DNA of 64,000 bases from Dryocola sp032051265 (GTDB taxonomy: Bacteria; Pseudomonadota; Gammaproteobacteria; Enterobacterales; Enterobacteriaceae): NCBI GenBank assembly GCA_032051265.1, contig DAMBYU010000008.1, positions 1 to 64,000 of the forward strand, given 5' to 3'. Made by a program: the position numbers and the translations under genes. Shown here piece by piece: positions 1 through 9,563 of this stretch. Below the pieces are notes generated by a model, which searched no databases, had not been told where the DNA came from, and worked only from the letters and a program-made list of their open reading frames with translations. Position 1 is the first letter of the stretch. Every line of letters starts with the position of its first letter.

Positions 1-54
<54 letters not shown>

Positions 55-95
55 TCTGTGTAACGCTGCAAATTCTGCATCGGTACGGGAGGCGC

Positions 96-123
96 ATTAT
101 ACGAGAAATCGTTTTTGTCGCAA
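96..123 (-). promoter_or_regulatory. Promoter of the tRNA-Gly gene
   Basis: On the minus strand a -35 TTGCGA (118-123) and a perfect -10 TATAAT (96-101) are separated by 16 bp. The discriminator just after the -10 is GC-rich, as is usual for stringently controlled stable-RNA promoters. It lies about 40 bp before the mature tRNA 5' end, leaving a short leader for processing. Confidence 0.7.
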
Positions 124-227
124 CCCCTGAAACGATTTTTTTCGCGGATTTTGTTTGAATGCTGCTTTAATCAACAAATCGTTTAAAATCTGGGCGAAAG
201 AGGAGTTTACCTCCTCTTTGCGGCTGA

Positions 228-773
228 TTAAAGCTTAATAAAATTCTCGCGATAAAATGCCAGCTCCGCCACCGACTCGCGGATGTCGTCCATCGCCTGA
301 TGCGTACCCTGCTTTTTGAAATTGATAAGGATTTCAGGCTTCCAGCGCTTAGCCAGCTCTTTAAGCGTGCTGACATCGAGATAACGGTAATGGAAGTAAG
401 CTTCCAGCTCCGGCATATATTTAAACAAAAAGCGGCGATCCTGGCCGATGCTGTTACCGCAGATTGGCGAAGTACCCGCCGGCACCCACTGCTGCAGAAA
501 CGCGATGGTTGCCAGCTCCGCCGCCCGGTCGTCCTGCTTGCTTGCCTTAACGCGCTCAACCAGGCCGCTGCCGGTATGGGTACGAACGTTCCAGTCATCC
601 ATCAACGCAAGCTGTTCGTCTGACTGATGTACCGCAATCGTCGGTCCTTCAGCGAGAATATTCAGATTGGCGTCGGTCACCAGAGTGGCAATTTCAATTA
701 TGCGATCCCGCTCGGGATCCAGACCGGTCATTTCTAAATCAATCCAAATCAGATTGTTTTCGTTTCCACTCAT
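228..773 (-). CDS. orn: Oligoribonuclease Orn
   Basis: Three-prime to five-prime exoribonuclease that degrades 2-5 nt RNA oligomers, including pGpG from c-di-GMP breakdown, to mononucleotides in the cytoplasm. The protein (181 aa, same as E. coli) is nearly identical to E. coli Orn. It shows the DEDDh exonuclease motifs: WIDLEMTGLD near the N-terminus, a central CGNSIGQDRRF, and HQAMDDIRES near the C-terminus. The start is the ATG at 773, giving MSGNENN. An upstream ATG would add four residues absent from the family, and a GGTGGA-type ribosome site precedes the chosen start. It is divergent from rsgA. Confidence 0.97.
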   Translation of the reverse strand: MSGNENNLIWIDLEMTGLDPERDRIIEIATLVTDANLNILAEGPTIAVHQSDEQLALMDDWNVRTHTGSGLVERVKASKQDDRAAELATIAFLQQWVPAGTSPICGNSIGQDRRFLFKYMPELEAYFHYRYLDVSTLKELAKRWKPEILINFKKQGTHQAMDDIRESVAELAFYRENFIKL

Positions 774-885
774 GCTATTTTCCACCCTTCTCGCTCGTCA
801 CCCAACAGACAGATGAGTTAATTCGTATAAAATAGTGTGTATCATAGAGGTTTTGCCCATCAGGGGCGACCAGGAGCCAGTAAGA

Positions 886-1941
886 TTGAGCAAAAATAAA
901 CTCTCCAAAGGACAGCAACGCCGGGTTAAAGCAAACCACCAGCGTCGGCTTAAACAGACCGTGGAGAAAGCCGATCCCGATGACTCTCAGTTTGGCGAAC
1001 CCCGCGATGGCCGCGTAATCAGCCGCTTTGGCCAGCATGCGGATGTCGAATCGCCTGAAGGCGAAGTGCACCGCTGCAACATCCGCCGCACCATACGCTC
1101 GCTGGTAACCGGCGACCGCGTAGTCTGGCGCCCGGCAAAAGAAGCGGCTGCGGGCGTGACGATTAAAGGCATTGTCGATGCGGTACATGAACGTACTTCC
1201 GTCCTGACGCGCCCGGATTTCTACGACGGCGTAAAACCTATCGCCGCCAATATTGACCAAATCATTATTGTTTCCGCAATTTTACCGGAACTCTCTTTAA
1301 ACATTATCGACCGTTATTTAGTGGCCTGCGAAACGCTGGACGTTGAGCCGCTGCTGGTGCTCAATAAAACCGACCTGCTGGACGAAGAAGGTCTGGCGTT
1401 CGTTAATGAGCAAATGGATATCTATCGTAAAATCGGCTATCGCGTTTTGATGGTTTCCAGCCATAAAGCGGAAGGGCTAAAAGAGCTGGAAGAAGCACTT
1501 GTCGGCCGCATCAGCATCTTTGCCGGGCAATCCGGCGTGGGTAAATCCAGCCTGCTGAACAACCTGCTTGGTTTTAAAGACGAGCAGATACTGGTGAACG
1601 ACGTCTCTGATAACTCAGGCCTGGGCCAGCACACGACCACCGCTTCGCGCCTGTATCACTTCCCTGGCGGCGGCGATGTGATCGACTCCCCGGGCGTGCG
1701 CGAATTTGGCCTGTGGCATCTGGAACCGGAACAAATCACCCACGGTTTTGTCGAATTTGGTGATTACTTAGGCCGTTGCAAATATCGTGACTGCCGCCAC
1801 GACAACGATCCAGGTTGTGCGCTGCGCGAAGCGGTAGAGCGCGGGGAAATTGCCGAGACCCGCTTCGAAAACTACCACCGCATTCTGGAAAGCATGGCGC
1901 AGGTAAAAACGCGTAAAAACTTTTCTGAAACGGATAACTGA
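886..1941 (+). CDS. rsgA: Ribosome small-subunit biogenesis GTPase RsgA
   Basis: Circularly permuted GTPase that checks late 30S ribosome assembly. From N- to C-terminus: OB-fold domain; permuted G domain with NKTD (G4), GQSGVGKSS (P-loop) and DSPG (G3); then a zinc-knuckle domain with the Cys and His residues in CKYRDCRHDNDPGC. Length is 351 aa, against 350 in E. coli. The start is the TTG at 886 with AGGAG ten bases upstream, giving the conserved SKNKLSKGQQRR; an ATG at 835 would add an unrelated 17-residue tail. It is followed 78 bp later by psd. Confidence 0.97.
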   Translation: MSKNKLSKGQQRRVKANHQRRLKQTVEKADPDDSQFGEPRDGRVISRFGQHADVESPEGEVHRCNIRRTIRSLVTGDRVVWRPAKEAAAGVTIKGIVDAVHERTSVLTRPDFYDGVKPIAANIDQIIIVSAILPELSLNIIDRYLVACETLDVEPLLVLNKTDLLDEEGLAFVNEQMDIYRKIGYRVLMVSSHKAEGLKELEEALVGRISIFAGQSGVGKSSLLNNLLGFKDEQILVNDVSDNSGLGQHTTTASRLYHFPGGGDVIDSPGVREFGLWHLEPEQITHGFVEFGDYLGRCKYRDCRHDNDPGCALREAVERGEIAETRFENYHRILESMAQVKTRKNFSETDN

Positions 1942-2019
1942 CATTTAAGCTGGGCGTCGCTAGAATCGCCCCCCTTTGTGCATAGGCCCTCATTGGGAAC
2001 ATTTAGCCAGGAGGCTATT

Positions 2020-2985
2020 TTGTTAGATAACATCAAACTTTCGCTGCAATATATTCTGCCGAAACTCTGGCTGACCCGCCTCGCGGGCTGGGGCGCAAGT
2101 AAACGTGCGGGCTGGTTGACCAAACTGGTCATCGACCTGTTCGTGAAGTACTACAAGGTCAACATGAAGGAAGCGCAGAAACCCGATACCGCAAGCTATC
2201 GTACTTTCAACGATTTCTTCGTACGTCCGCTGCGTGACGAGGTTCGCCCGCTCAATACCGATCCGAATATTCTGGTGATGCCCGCCGACGGCGTAATCAG
2301 CCAGCTTGGCCGTATTGAGGAAGATAAAATTCTGCAGGCTAAAGGGCATAACTACAGCCTTGAAGCGCTGCTGGCGGGTAACTACCTGATGGCAGACCTG
2401 TTCCGTAACGGCAGCTTTGTCACCACTTATCTCTCGCCGCGTGACTACCACCGCGTACACATGCCGTGCAACGGTATTCTGCGCGAAATGATCTACGTCC
2501 CGGGCGATCTGTTCTCTGTAAACCACCTGACGGCGCAAAACGTTCCTAACCTGTTTGCGCGTAACGAACGCGTGATCTGCCTGTTCGATACCGAATTTGG
2601 CCCAATGGCGCAAATTCTGGTGGGCGCAACCATCGTCGGCAGCATTGAAACGGTTTGGGCGGGCACCATTACGCCTCCGCGTGAGGGCGTCATCAGGCGC
2701 TGGACATGGCCTGCCGGTGAAAGCGAAGGTTCGATTGCGCTGCTTAAAGGCCAGGAGATGGGTCGCTTTAAGCTGGGCTCAACCGTGATTAATCTCTTCG
2801 CACCAGGGAAAATTAACCTGGCCGAACAGCTACAAAGCCTGTCGGTAACCAGAATTGGCGAACCGCTGGCCGTTTCCACTGAACCTATGGTAGAACCAGA
2901 GGTGCCGGTAAGCGATATCCCGCAGGCAGAAATCGAAGCCGAGCTGGAAGCCAGCCCGCTGGTGGAAAACAAACCCGAAAGTTAA
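2020..2985 (+). CDS. psd: Phosphatidylserine decarboxylase proenzyme
   Basis: Inner-membrane pyruvoyl enzyme that makes phosphatidylethanolamine from phosphatidylserine. The LGST motif near residue 250, in GRFKLGSTVIN, is the self-cleavage site: the Gly-Ser bond breaks and Ser becomes the pyruvoyl group. The DYHRVHMP segment holds the conserved His. Length is 321 aa, against 322 in E. coli, with an acidic low-complexity C-terminal tail that varies between species. The start is TTG at 2020, set by AGGAGG at 2009-2014. It is followed by mscM, 60 bp away, as in E. coli. Confidence 0.96.
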   Translation: MLDNIKLSLQYILPKLWLTRLAGWGASKRAGWLTKLVIDLFVKYYKVNMKEAQKPDTASYRTFNDFFVRPLRDEVRPLNTDPNILVMPADGVISQLGRIEEDKILQAKGHNYSLEALLAGNYLMADLFRNGSFVTTYLSPRDYHRVHMPCNGILREMIYVPGDLFSVNHLTAQNVPNLFARNERVICLFDTEFGPMAQILVGATIVGSIETVWAGTITPPREGVIRRWTWPAGESEGSIALLKGQEMGRFKLGSTVINLFAPGKINLAEQLQSLSVTRIGEPLAVSTEPMVEPEVPVSDIPQAEIEAELEASPLVENKPES

Positions 2986-3045
2986 TAAGCTATGCCCCGG
3001 CGCTATAGTCATACTACAGCGCCGGGTTCAAATAAAGGTACTGAC

Positions 3046-6000
3046 GTGCGCCTGATAATCACTCTTCTGATGGCCTGGTGCCTCAGCACGGGCGCGTATG
3101 CCGCAACGCTCCCCGACGCAAAACAGATAACCCAGGAACTTGAGCAAGCCAAATCCGCGAAAGACCAGCCCAATCAGGCTGAAACCGTGGAAACGCTCAC
3201 GGCCGCCCTCAATGCGCTTGAAGAGCACAAAGCCTCTCTTGAGCGTGCGAAACAATATCAACAGGTCATTGATAACTTCCCTAAGCTGTCACAAAGCCTG
3301 CGCCAGCAGCTTTCCAGTCTGCGTGATGAGCCGCAGAAAGTGCCGGAAGGCATGTCCACCGATGAGCTAAATCAGGAAATTCTCCAGGTCAGCAGCCAGC
3401 TGCTGGATAAGAGCCGCCTCGCACAGCAGGAGCAGGAACGCACACGGGAAATTACCGACTCGCTCAGCCAGCTCCCCCAGCAGCAAACCGATGCCCGTCG
3501 TCAGCTCAGCGAAATGGAGCGCCGCGCCGGTACGCAGCCGACATCCGGCACGCCTTTAATTCAGGCACAAAATTTGTCATTACAGGCAGAGTCAGCGCGT
3601 CTGAAGGCGCAGGTGGACGAACTGGAACTGGCGCAGCTTTCCGCCAGCAACCGCCAGGAGCTCTCCCGCCTGCGCGCCGAACTGGCGCAGAAACAGAGCG
3701 CCAGGCTGGATGCTTATCTACAGGGCCTGCGTAACCAGCTTAACAGCCAGCGTCAGCGAGAGGCTGAACGCGCCCTGGAAAGCACCGAGTTACTGGCTGA
3801 AAACAGCGCCGACCTGCCGCCAGCGTTAGTCGCGCAGTTTAAGAATAACCGCGAACTTTCCCAGGCTCTTAATCAGCAGGCGCAGCGTATGGATCTGGTC
3901 GCCTCACAGCAGCGCCAGGCTACCAGCCAGACGCTTCAGGTGCGCCAGGCCCTCAATACATTGCGCGAGCAATCCCAGTGGCTGGGTGTCTCCAACGTGC
4001 TGGGCGAAGCATTACGCGCTCAGGTTTCCCGACTGCCGGAGATGCCAAAACCGCAGCAGCTGGATACTGAACTTGCCCAGCTACGCGTCCAGCGTCTGCA
4101 TTACGAAGATCTGCTTAATAAACAGCAGCAGTTACGCCAGCTTCGCCAGGCTAACGGCAACGAGCTGACCGCCGAGCAAAATCGCATTCTGGAAGCGCAG
4201 CTCCGCACCCAGCGTGAACTGCTTAACTCCTTGTTGCAGGGCGGCGATACGCTGATTCTGGAGCTCACCAAGCTGAAAGTGGCGAACAGCCAGCTTGAAG
4301 ATGCGCTAAATGAGGTCAACGAGGCTACGCACCGTTACCTGTTCTGGACCTCGGATGTGAGCACTATGGGGATCTCCTGGCCGGTTGAAATCCTTCAGGA
4401 TCTACGCCGCCTGGTTTCGCTCGACACCGTAAGCCAGCTTGGTAGCGCCACCCTCATGATGCTGACCAGCCGGGCCACGCTGCTGCCGCTGTTTGCCGCT
4501 CTGATTCTCGTCGGCTTTAGCATCAGTTCACGCCGTCACTTCACCGCCTTCCTTGCGCGCTCCAGCGCTAAAGTAGGCAAAGTCACCCAGGATCATTTCA
4601 CCTTAACGCTGCGCACTCTGTTCTGGTCAATCCTTGTCGCCTCCCCGCTCCCCGTCCTTTGGGCTACGCTGGGTTATGGTTTGCAGGAGGCGTGGCCTTA
4701 TCCTATCGCCGTCGCCTTCGGCGATGGCGTCACCGCCACCGTGCCGCTGCTTTGGGTAGTGATGATTTGCGCCACCTTTGCGCGCCCAACAGGCTTGTTT
4801 GTTGTGCACTTCGGCTGGCCGCGCGAACGAGTTGCCCGCGCGATGCGCTATTACCTGATGAGCATCGGTTTTATCGTGCCGCTGATTATGGCGCTGATCA
4901 TGTTCGACAACCTTAACGATCGCGAGTTTTCCGGCTCGCTTGGGCGGCTATGTTTCATACTGATCTGCGGCGCGCTGGCGCTGGTCACGCTTAGCCTGAA
5001 GCGAGCGGGTATCCCGCTGTATGTGGATAAACAGGGCAACGGCGATAATGTCGTCAACCGGATCCTCTGGAATCTGATGCTCTGCGCGCCGCTGTCGGCC
5101 ATTCTGGCTGCCGCCGTGGGGTATCTGGCAACGGCGCAGGCGCTACTGGCTCGCCTTGAAACCTCGGTGGCTATCTGGTTCCTGCTGCTGGTGATTTATC
5201 ACGTGATACGCCGTTGGATGCTTATCCAGCGTCGCCGTCTGGCCTTTGACCGCGCCAAACAACGCCGTGCTGAGATCCTGGCCCAGCGAGCACGCGGCGA
5301 AGACGAGTCAGCGCATGTCCACAGCACGGAAGGGTCGGCTGAAGCGGTGGAAGAGGTGGAAATCGATCTTGATACGATCAGCGTTCAGTCCTTACGTCTG
5401 GTACGCTCGATTCTGATGCTGATTGCGCTGCTGTCGGTCATCGTGCTGTGGTCGGAAATCCATTCCGCGTTTGGCTTCCTTGAGAACATCACGCTGTGGG
5501 ATGTCACCTCAACCGTGCAGGGCGTCGAAAGCCTTGAGCCTATTACGCTCGGTGCCGTGCTGATAGCTATTCTGGTGCTTATTATTACCATGCAACTGGT
5601 GCGCAACCTCCCCGCGCTGCTGGAGCTGGCGCTGTTACAGCATCTGGATTTAACGCCCGGCACCGGTTATGCCATTACCACCATTACCAAATATTTGCTG
5701 CTGCTGATTGGCGGACTGGTCGGCTTCTCAATGATCGGTATTGAATGGTCGAAATTGCAATGGCTGGTCGCAGCGCTTGGTGTCGGGCTTGGGTTTGGCT
5801 TACAGGAAATCTTCGCCAACTTTATCTCAGGCCTGATTATTCTGTTCGAGAAACCGATTCGTATCGGCGATACCGTGACGATTCGCGATCTTACCGGCAG
5901 CGTCACAAAGATAAATACGCGCGCGACCACCATCAGCGACTGGGACCGCAAAGAGATTATCGTGCCGAACAAGGCCTTCATCACCGAGCAGTTTATCAAC

Positions 6001-6381
6001 TGGTCGCTGTCGGACTCAGTAACGCGTGTGGTGCTCACCGTTCCTGCGCCATCGGATGCAAACAGCGAAGAAGTGACGAAGGTGCTGCTGCAGGCCGCCG
6101 AACGCTGTTCGCTGGTTATCGATAATCCACAGCCGGAAGCCTTCCTGGTAGATTTACAGGCGGGGATTCAGATCTTTGAATTACGAATTTACGCAGCGGA
6201 GATGGGGCACCGTATGCCGCTGCGCCATGAGATCCATCAGCTGATTCTGCAGGGCTTCCGCGAGCACAATATCGATCTGCCGTTCCCACCGTTCCAGATG
6301 CGTCTGGAAAATATGGGCGGTTCACGCAGCAGAACGATTAAATCGGCGGGAACATCTGGTCGGACGCCGGGAAGTTTATAA
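3046..6381 (+). CDS. mscM: Miniconductance mechanosensitive channel MscM (YjeP)
   Basis: Large MscS-superfamily channel of the inner membrane that opens under membrane tension and protects against hypo-osmotic shock. It has a signal peptide (about 20 residues ending GAYA-A), a long periplasmic coiled-coil region rich in Gln and Leu (about residues 20-460), about 11 membrane segments, and a C-terminal MscS pore and beta domain with GVGLGFGLQEIFANFISG. I chose the GTG at 3046, giving VRLIITLL as in E. coli, with AAAGG upstream; an ATG at 2992 would bury the signal peptide. Length about 1111 aa. Probably co-transcribed with psd. Confidence 0.95.
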   Translation: MRLIITLLMAWCLSTGAYAATLPDAKQITQELEQAKSAKDQPNQAETVETLTAALNALEEHKASLERAKQYQQVIDNFPKLSQSLRQQLSSLRDEPQKVPEGMSTDELNQEILQVSSQLLDKSRLAQQEQERTREITDSLSQLPQQQTDARRQLSEMERRAGTQPTSGTPLIQAQNLSLQAESARLKAQVDELELAQLSASNRQELSRLRAELAQKQSARLDAYLQGLRNQLNSQRQREAERALESTELLAENSADLPPALVAQFKNNRELSQALNQQAQRMDLVASQQRQATSQTLQVRQALNTLREQSQWLGVSNVLGEALRAQVSRLPEMPKPQQLDTELAQLRVQRLHYEDLLNKQQQLRQLRQANGNELTAEQNRILEAQLRTQRELLNSLLQGGDTLILELTKLKVANSQLEDALNEVNEATHRYLFWTSDVSTMGISWPVEILQDLRRLVSLDTVSQLGSATLMMLTSRATLLPLFAALILVGFSISSRRHFTAFLARSSAKVGKVTQDHFTLTLRTLFWSILVASPLPVLWATLGYGLQEAWPYPIAVAFGDGVTATVPLLWVVMICATFARPTGLFVVHFGWPRERVARAMRYYLMSIGFIVPLIMALIMFDNLNDREFSGSLGRLCFILICGALALVTLSLKRAGIPLYVDKQGNGDNVVNRILWNLMLCAPLSAILAAAVGYLATAQALLARLETSVAIWFLLLVIYHVIRRWMLIQRRRLAFDRAKQRRAEILAQRARGEDESAHVHSTEGSAEAVEEVEIDLDTISVQSLRLVRSILMLIALLSVIVLWSEIHSAFGFLENITLWDVTSTVQGVESLEPITLGAVLIAILVLIITMQLVRNLPALLELALLQHLDLTPGTGYAITTITKYLLLLIGGLVGFSMIGIEWSKLQWLVAALGVGLGFGLQEIFANFISGLIILFEKPIRIGDTVTIRDLTGSVTKINTRATTISDWDRKEIIVPNKAFITEQFINWSLSDSVTRVVLTVPAPSDANSEEVTKVLLQAAERCSLVIDNPQPEAFLVDLQAGIQIFELRIYAAEMGHRMPLRHEIHQLILQGFREHNIDLPFPPFQMRLENMGGSRSRTIKSAGTSGRTPGSL

Positions 6382-6387
6382 AGAAAA

Positions 6388-6464
6388 GGCGGGTGACGCT
6401 AATGCTCACCCGCCCTACGGTTTAGATTTGCCAGGGTGGATAAGCGCAAGCCGCCATCCACCCT
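6388..6464. repeat. Two REP-like palindromes between convergent genes
   Basis: The gap between mscM and epmA holds two strong hairpins. The first pairs GGCGGGTGA (6388-6396) with TCACCCGCC (6406-6414). The second pairs AGGGTGGAT (6433-6441) with ATCCACCCT (6456-6464). They resemble enterobacterial REP/BIME units and could end or protect transcripts from both sides. Confidence 0.6.
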
Positions 6465-6467
6465 CTG

Positions 6468-7445
6468 TTAAGCCCGATCCACAGGGAAGGCCAGCACATC
6501 GGCAAGGCTGTCAGCGCCTAACGCCAGCATAATCAGGCGATCCACGCCGAGCGCCACGCCCGAGCAATCCGGCAGGCCAGCCTTTAAGGCTTCAAGTAGG
6601 TTCACATCGATAGGCTGCTGCGTTAAACCGCGCGCGGCGCGCTTGCGATTATCCTGCTCGAAACGTTGCTGCTGTTCGCGAGCATCGGTCAGCTCATGGA
6701 ACCCATTCGCCAGTTCAATACCTTTGAAGTAAACCTCAAAGCGCTCCGCCACGCGGTGATCTTCGGTGCTGATTTGCGCGAGCGCCGCCTGGCTTGCGGG
6801 GAAATGATAGATAAACGCAGGCTTATCTTTTCCAATGTGCGGTTCAACACCGATAGTAAACAGCAGCTGCAGCAGCGTGTCGCGATCCTCTTCCTCATCG
6901 GCAACGTTACTCAGATCGAGCTTTGCCGCCGTTTCGCGCAGCAGGGTTTTATCCGCGGATAACGGATCGATTTCCAGGTGGCGCTGAAAAGCCTGCTGGT
7001 AAGAAAGTGACTCTGCGGCCTCGCATTCCAGGACCTGTTGCAGCAGATCGTCCACCTCATTCATCAGGCGGTACATGTCGTAGTGCGGACGATACCATTC
7101 CAGCATGGTGAACTCTGGATTATGGTGGCGTCCCATCTCTTCATTACGGAAACTGCGGCATAGCTGGAACACCGGGCCAACGCCCGCCGCCAGCAGGCGC
7201 TTCATGTGGTATTCCGGGCTGGTCATCAGGTACAGGTTAATGCCCTGAGAGTGGCCGGGACCAACAAAACGGGTTTCAAACGGGAACAGATGAATATCGG
7301 TTACCGTCGCCTGGCTCATGCAGGGTGTTTCCACCTCCAGTACGCCGCGGTCGGCAAAAAAACGCCGAACCTCCGCCATAATAGCGGCGCGTTTCAACAG
7401 GTTGGGGATGGATGCGCTCGGCTGCCAGGTGGCCGTTTCGCTCAT
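6468..7445 (-). CDS. epmA: EF-P--(R)-beta-lysine ligase EpmA (GenX/PoxA)
   Basis: Class II lysyl-tRNA synthetase paralogue that attaches (R)-beta-lysine to Lys34 of elongation factor P instead of to tRNA. The 325-aa protein has only the catalytic domain, without the anticodon-binding domain. Visible are the class II motif 2 region CRSFRNEEMGRHHNPEFTMLEWY and a motif 3 segment ending GVALGVDRLIML. Its substrate (efp) and the enzyme making beta-lysine (epmB) both lie in this window. Divergent from frdA, as in E. coli. Confidence 0.97.
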   Translation of the reverse strand: MSETATWQPSASIPNLLKRAAIMAEVRRFFADRGVLEVETPCMSQATVTDIHLFPFETRFVGPGHSQGINLYLMTSPEYHMKRLLAAGVGPVFQLCRSFRNEEMGRHHNPEFTMLEWYRPHYDMYRLMNEVDDLLQQVLECEAAESLSYQQAFQRHLEIDPLSADKTLLRETAAKLDLSNVADEEEDRDTLLQLLFTIGVEPHIGKDKPAFIYHFPASQAALAQISTEDHRVAERFEVYFKGIELANGFHELTDAREQQQRFEQDNRKRAARGLTQQPIDVNLLEALKAGLPDCSGVALGVDRLIMLALGADSLADVLAFPVDRA

Positions 7446-7618
7446 GAGTTAATCTCCGTAGTCAAACAAGGCGAGGAAGTCTACTCGCATCCCCGAAAGG
7501 AGACAAATTTTGCGCAGCAAAAGGGAAGGTTATGTTAATGCCTTTCGTCTAAACGGGTGAATTTCGTGATGTGACCCCTTACTCCAGATAATTAATTGCT
7601 ACGCAGCGCAGCAAAAAA

Positions 7619-7659
7619 TCGAACGCATCAAATTTCCTTAAAATCCCTCCGGTTATAAT
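7619..7659 (+). promoter_or_regulatory. frd promoter with FNR-type site
   Basis: A perfect -10 TATAAT lies at 7654-7659. Upstream, TCGAACGCATCAAA at 7619-7632 occupies the place of the E. coli frdA FNR site (TCGATCTCGTCAAA), centred about 40 bp before the expected transcription start, where FNR activates class II promoters. This fits anaerobic induction of fumarate reductase. A NarL site was not resolved. Confidence 0.6.
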
Positions 7660-7772
7660 CCGCTACCCACAAAGGAGCAGGGAAAAACCCTTTCGCAATA
7701 GCCCCTACCGTTTCGGTGGACTGCCTTTGGTGAAATAAGCATTGCGAAATAACCAAAAACTGGAGGAATGTC

Positions 7773-9563
7773 GTGCAAATCTTTCAAGCCGATCTTGCCA
7801 TTATTGGCGCTGGCGGAGCGGGATTACGAGCGGCCATTGCGGCAGCTCAGGCCAATCCACAGGCTAAAATCGCTCTGATTTCCAAAGTCTATCCCATGCG
7901 CAGCCATACGGTGGCCGCAGAAGGTGGTTCTGCCGCCGTCGCACAGGATCACGACAGTTTTGCGTACCATTTCCACGACACGGTTGCCGGTGGCGACTGG
8001 CTATGCGAGCAGGATGTGGTGGATTACTTTGTTCACCAATGTCCGACGGAAATGACGCAGCTTGAACAGTGGGGCTGCCCGTGGAGTCGCCGTCCTGACG
8101 GTTCGGTTAACGTGCGTCGTTTCGGTGGGATGAAGATTGAGCGTACCTGGTTTGCCGCAGACAAAACCGGTTTCCATATGCTCCATACTCTTTTCCAGAC
8201 TTCATTACAGTTCCCACAAATTCAACGTTTCGATGAGCATTTTGTCCTCGATATTTTGGTGGACGATGGCCAGGCTCGCGGCCTGGTCGCTATGAACATG
8301 ATGGAAGGTACGCTGGTACAAATCCGCGCGAATGCGGTCGTGATGGCGACCGGCGGCGCGGGGCGCGTTTATCGCTACAACACCAACGGCGGCATCGTTA
8401 CCGGCGACGGTATGGGTATGGCGTTAAGCCACGGCGTGCCGCTGCGCGATATGGAATTTGTTCAGTATCACCCAACCGGCCTGCCGGGTTCCGGCATCCT
8501 GATGACAGAAGGCTGCCGTGGTGAAGGCGGTATCCTGGTCAACAAAGATGGCTATCGCTACCTGCAGGATTACGGCATGGGGCCGGAAACCCCGCTGGGC
8601 GAACCGAAAAATAAGTACATGGAACTGGGGCCACGCGACAAAGTATCTCAGGCGTTCTGGCATGAATGGCATGCAGGCCGCACCGTTCCGGGGCCACGCG
8701 GCGATGTGGTTTACCTCGATTTGCGTCATCTCGGCGAGAAAAAACTCCTCGAACGTTTGCCGTTCATCTGCGAGCTGGCCAAAGCTTACGTCGGCGTTGA
8801 TCCGGTCAAGGAGCCGATTCCGGTACGTCCAACGGCGCACTACACCATGGGCGGTATCGAAACCGATGCACAGTGCGAGACTCGTATCAAAGGGCTGTTC
8901 GCGGTGGGCGAATGCTCCTCCGTGGGGCTGCACGGTGCGAACCGTTTAGGCTCCAACTCGCTGGCGGAACTGGTGGTCTTTGGTCGCATGGCAGGTGAGC
9001 AAGCCATGCTTCGTGCCAACGGCGCTCAGCCCGCTAACGACGCGGCTCTGAACGCCCAGGCGGTGGATGTAGAACGCCGTCTGAAGCAGTTGGTTAATCA
9101 GGAAGGTAACGAAAGCTGGTCGAAAATCCGCGACGACATGGGCCTCTCCATGGAAGAAGGCTGCGGCATTTACCGCACGCCAGAGCTGATGCAAAAAACC
9201 ATCGACAAGCTGGCTGAATTGCAGGAACGCTTCAGGCGCGTGCGCATTACCGATAGCTCCAGCGTCTTCAATACCGATCTGCTCTACACCATTGAGCTGG
9301 GCCATGGACTGAACGTTGCGGAGTGCATGGCGCATTCCGCAATGGCGCGTAAGGAGTCGCGTGGGGCACACCAGCGTCTGGACGAAGGCTGTACTGAACG
9401 CGATGACGTTAACTTCCTGAAGCATACCCTCGCCTTCAGGGATGCGGACGGCACCACGCGTCTGGAATACAGCGACGTGAAAATCACCACCCTGCCGCCG
9501 GCAAAACGCGTCTACGGTGCGGAAGCAGAAGCAGCCGACAAGAAGGAGGCGACGAATGGCTGA
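7773..9563 (+). CDS. frdA: Fumarate reductase flavoprotein subunit FrdA
   Basis: Catalytic subunit of menaquinol:fumarate reductase, the terminal enzyme of anaerobic fumarate respiration, on the cytoplasmic face of the inner membrane. The N-terminal dinucleotide-binding motif is GAGGAGLRAA. SHTVAAEGG contains the His (H45) that carries covalent FAD. Catalytic-region motifs RPTAHYTMGG and GANRLGSNSL are intact. Length is 596 aa, against 602 in E. coli; the C-terminal linker is slightly shorter. It starts with GTG, preceded by TGGAGG at 7761-7766, as in E. coli. The stop overlaps the frdB start by 8 nt. Confidence 0.98.
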   Translation: MQIFQADLAIIGAGGAGLRAAIAAAQANPQAKIALISKVYPMRSHTVAAEGGSAAVAQDHDSFAYHFHDTVAGGDWLCEQDVVDYFVHQCPTEMTQLEQWGCPWSRRPDGSVNVRRFGGMKIERTWFAADKTGFHMLHTLFQTSLQFPQIQRFDEHFVLDILVDDGQARGLVAMNMMEGTLVQIRANAVVMATGGAGRVYRYNTNGGIVTGDGMGMALSHGVPLRDMEFVQYHPTGLPGSGILMTEGCRGEGGILVNKDGYRYLQDYGMGPETPLGEPKNKYMELGPRDKVSQAFWHEWHAGRTVPGPRGDVVYLDLRHLGEKKLLERLPFICELAKAYVGVDPVKEPIPVRPTAHYTMGGIETDAQCETRIKGLFAVGECSSVGLHGANRLGSNSLAELVVFGRMAGEQAMLRANGAQPANDAALNAQAVDVERRLKQLVNQEGNESWSKIRDDMGLSMEEGCGIYRTPELMQKTIDKLAELQERFRRVRITDSSSVFNTDLLYTIELGHGLNVAECMAHSAMARKESRGAHQRLDEGCTERDDVNFLKHTLAFRDADGTTRLEYSDVKITTLPPAKRVYGAEAEAADKKEATNG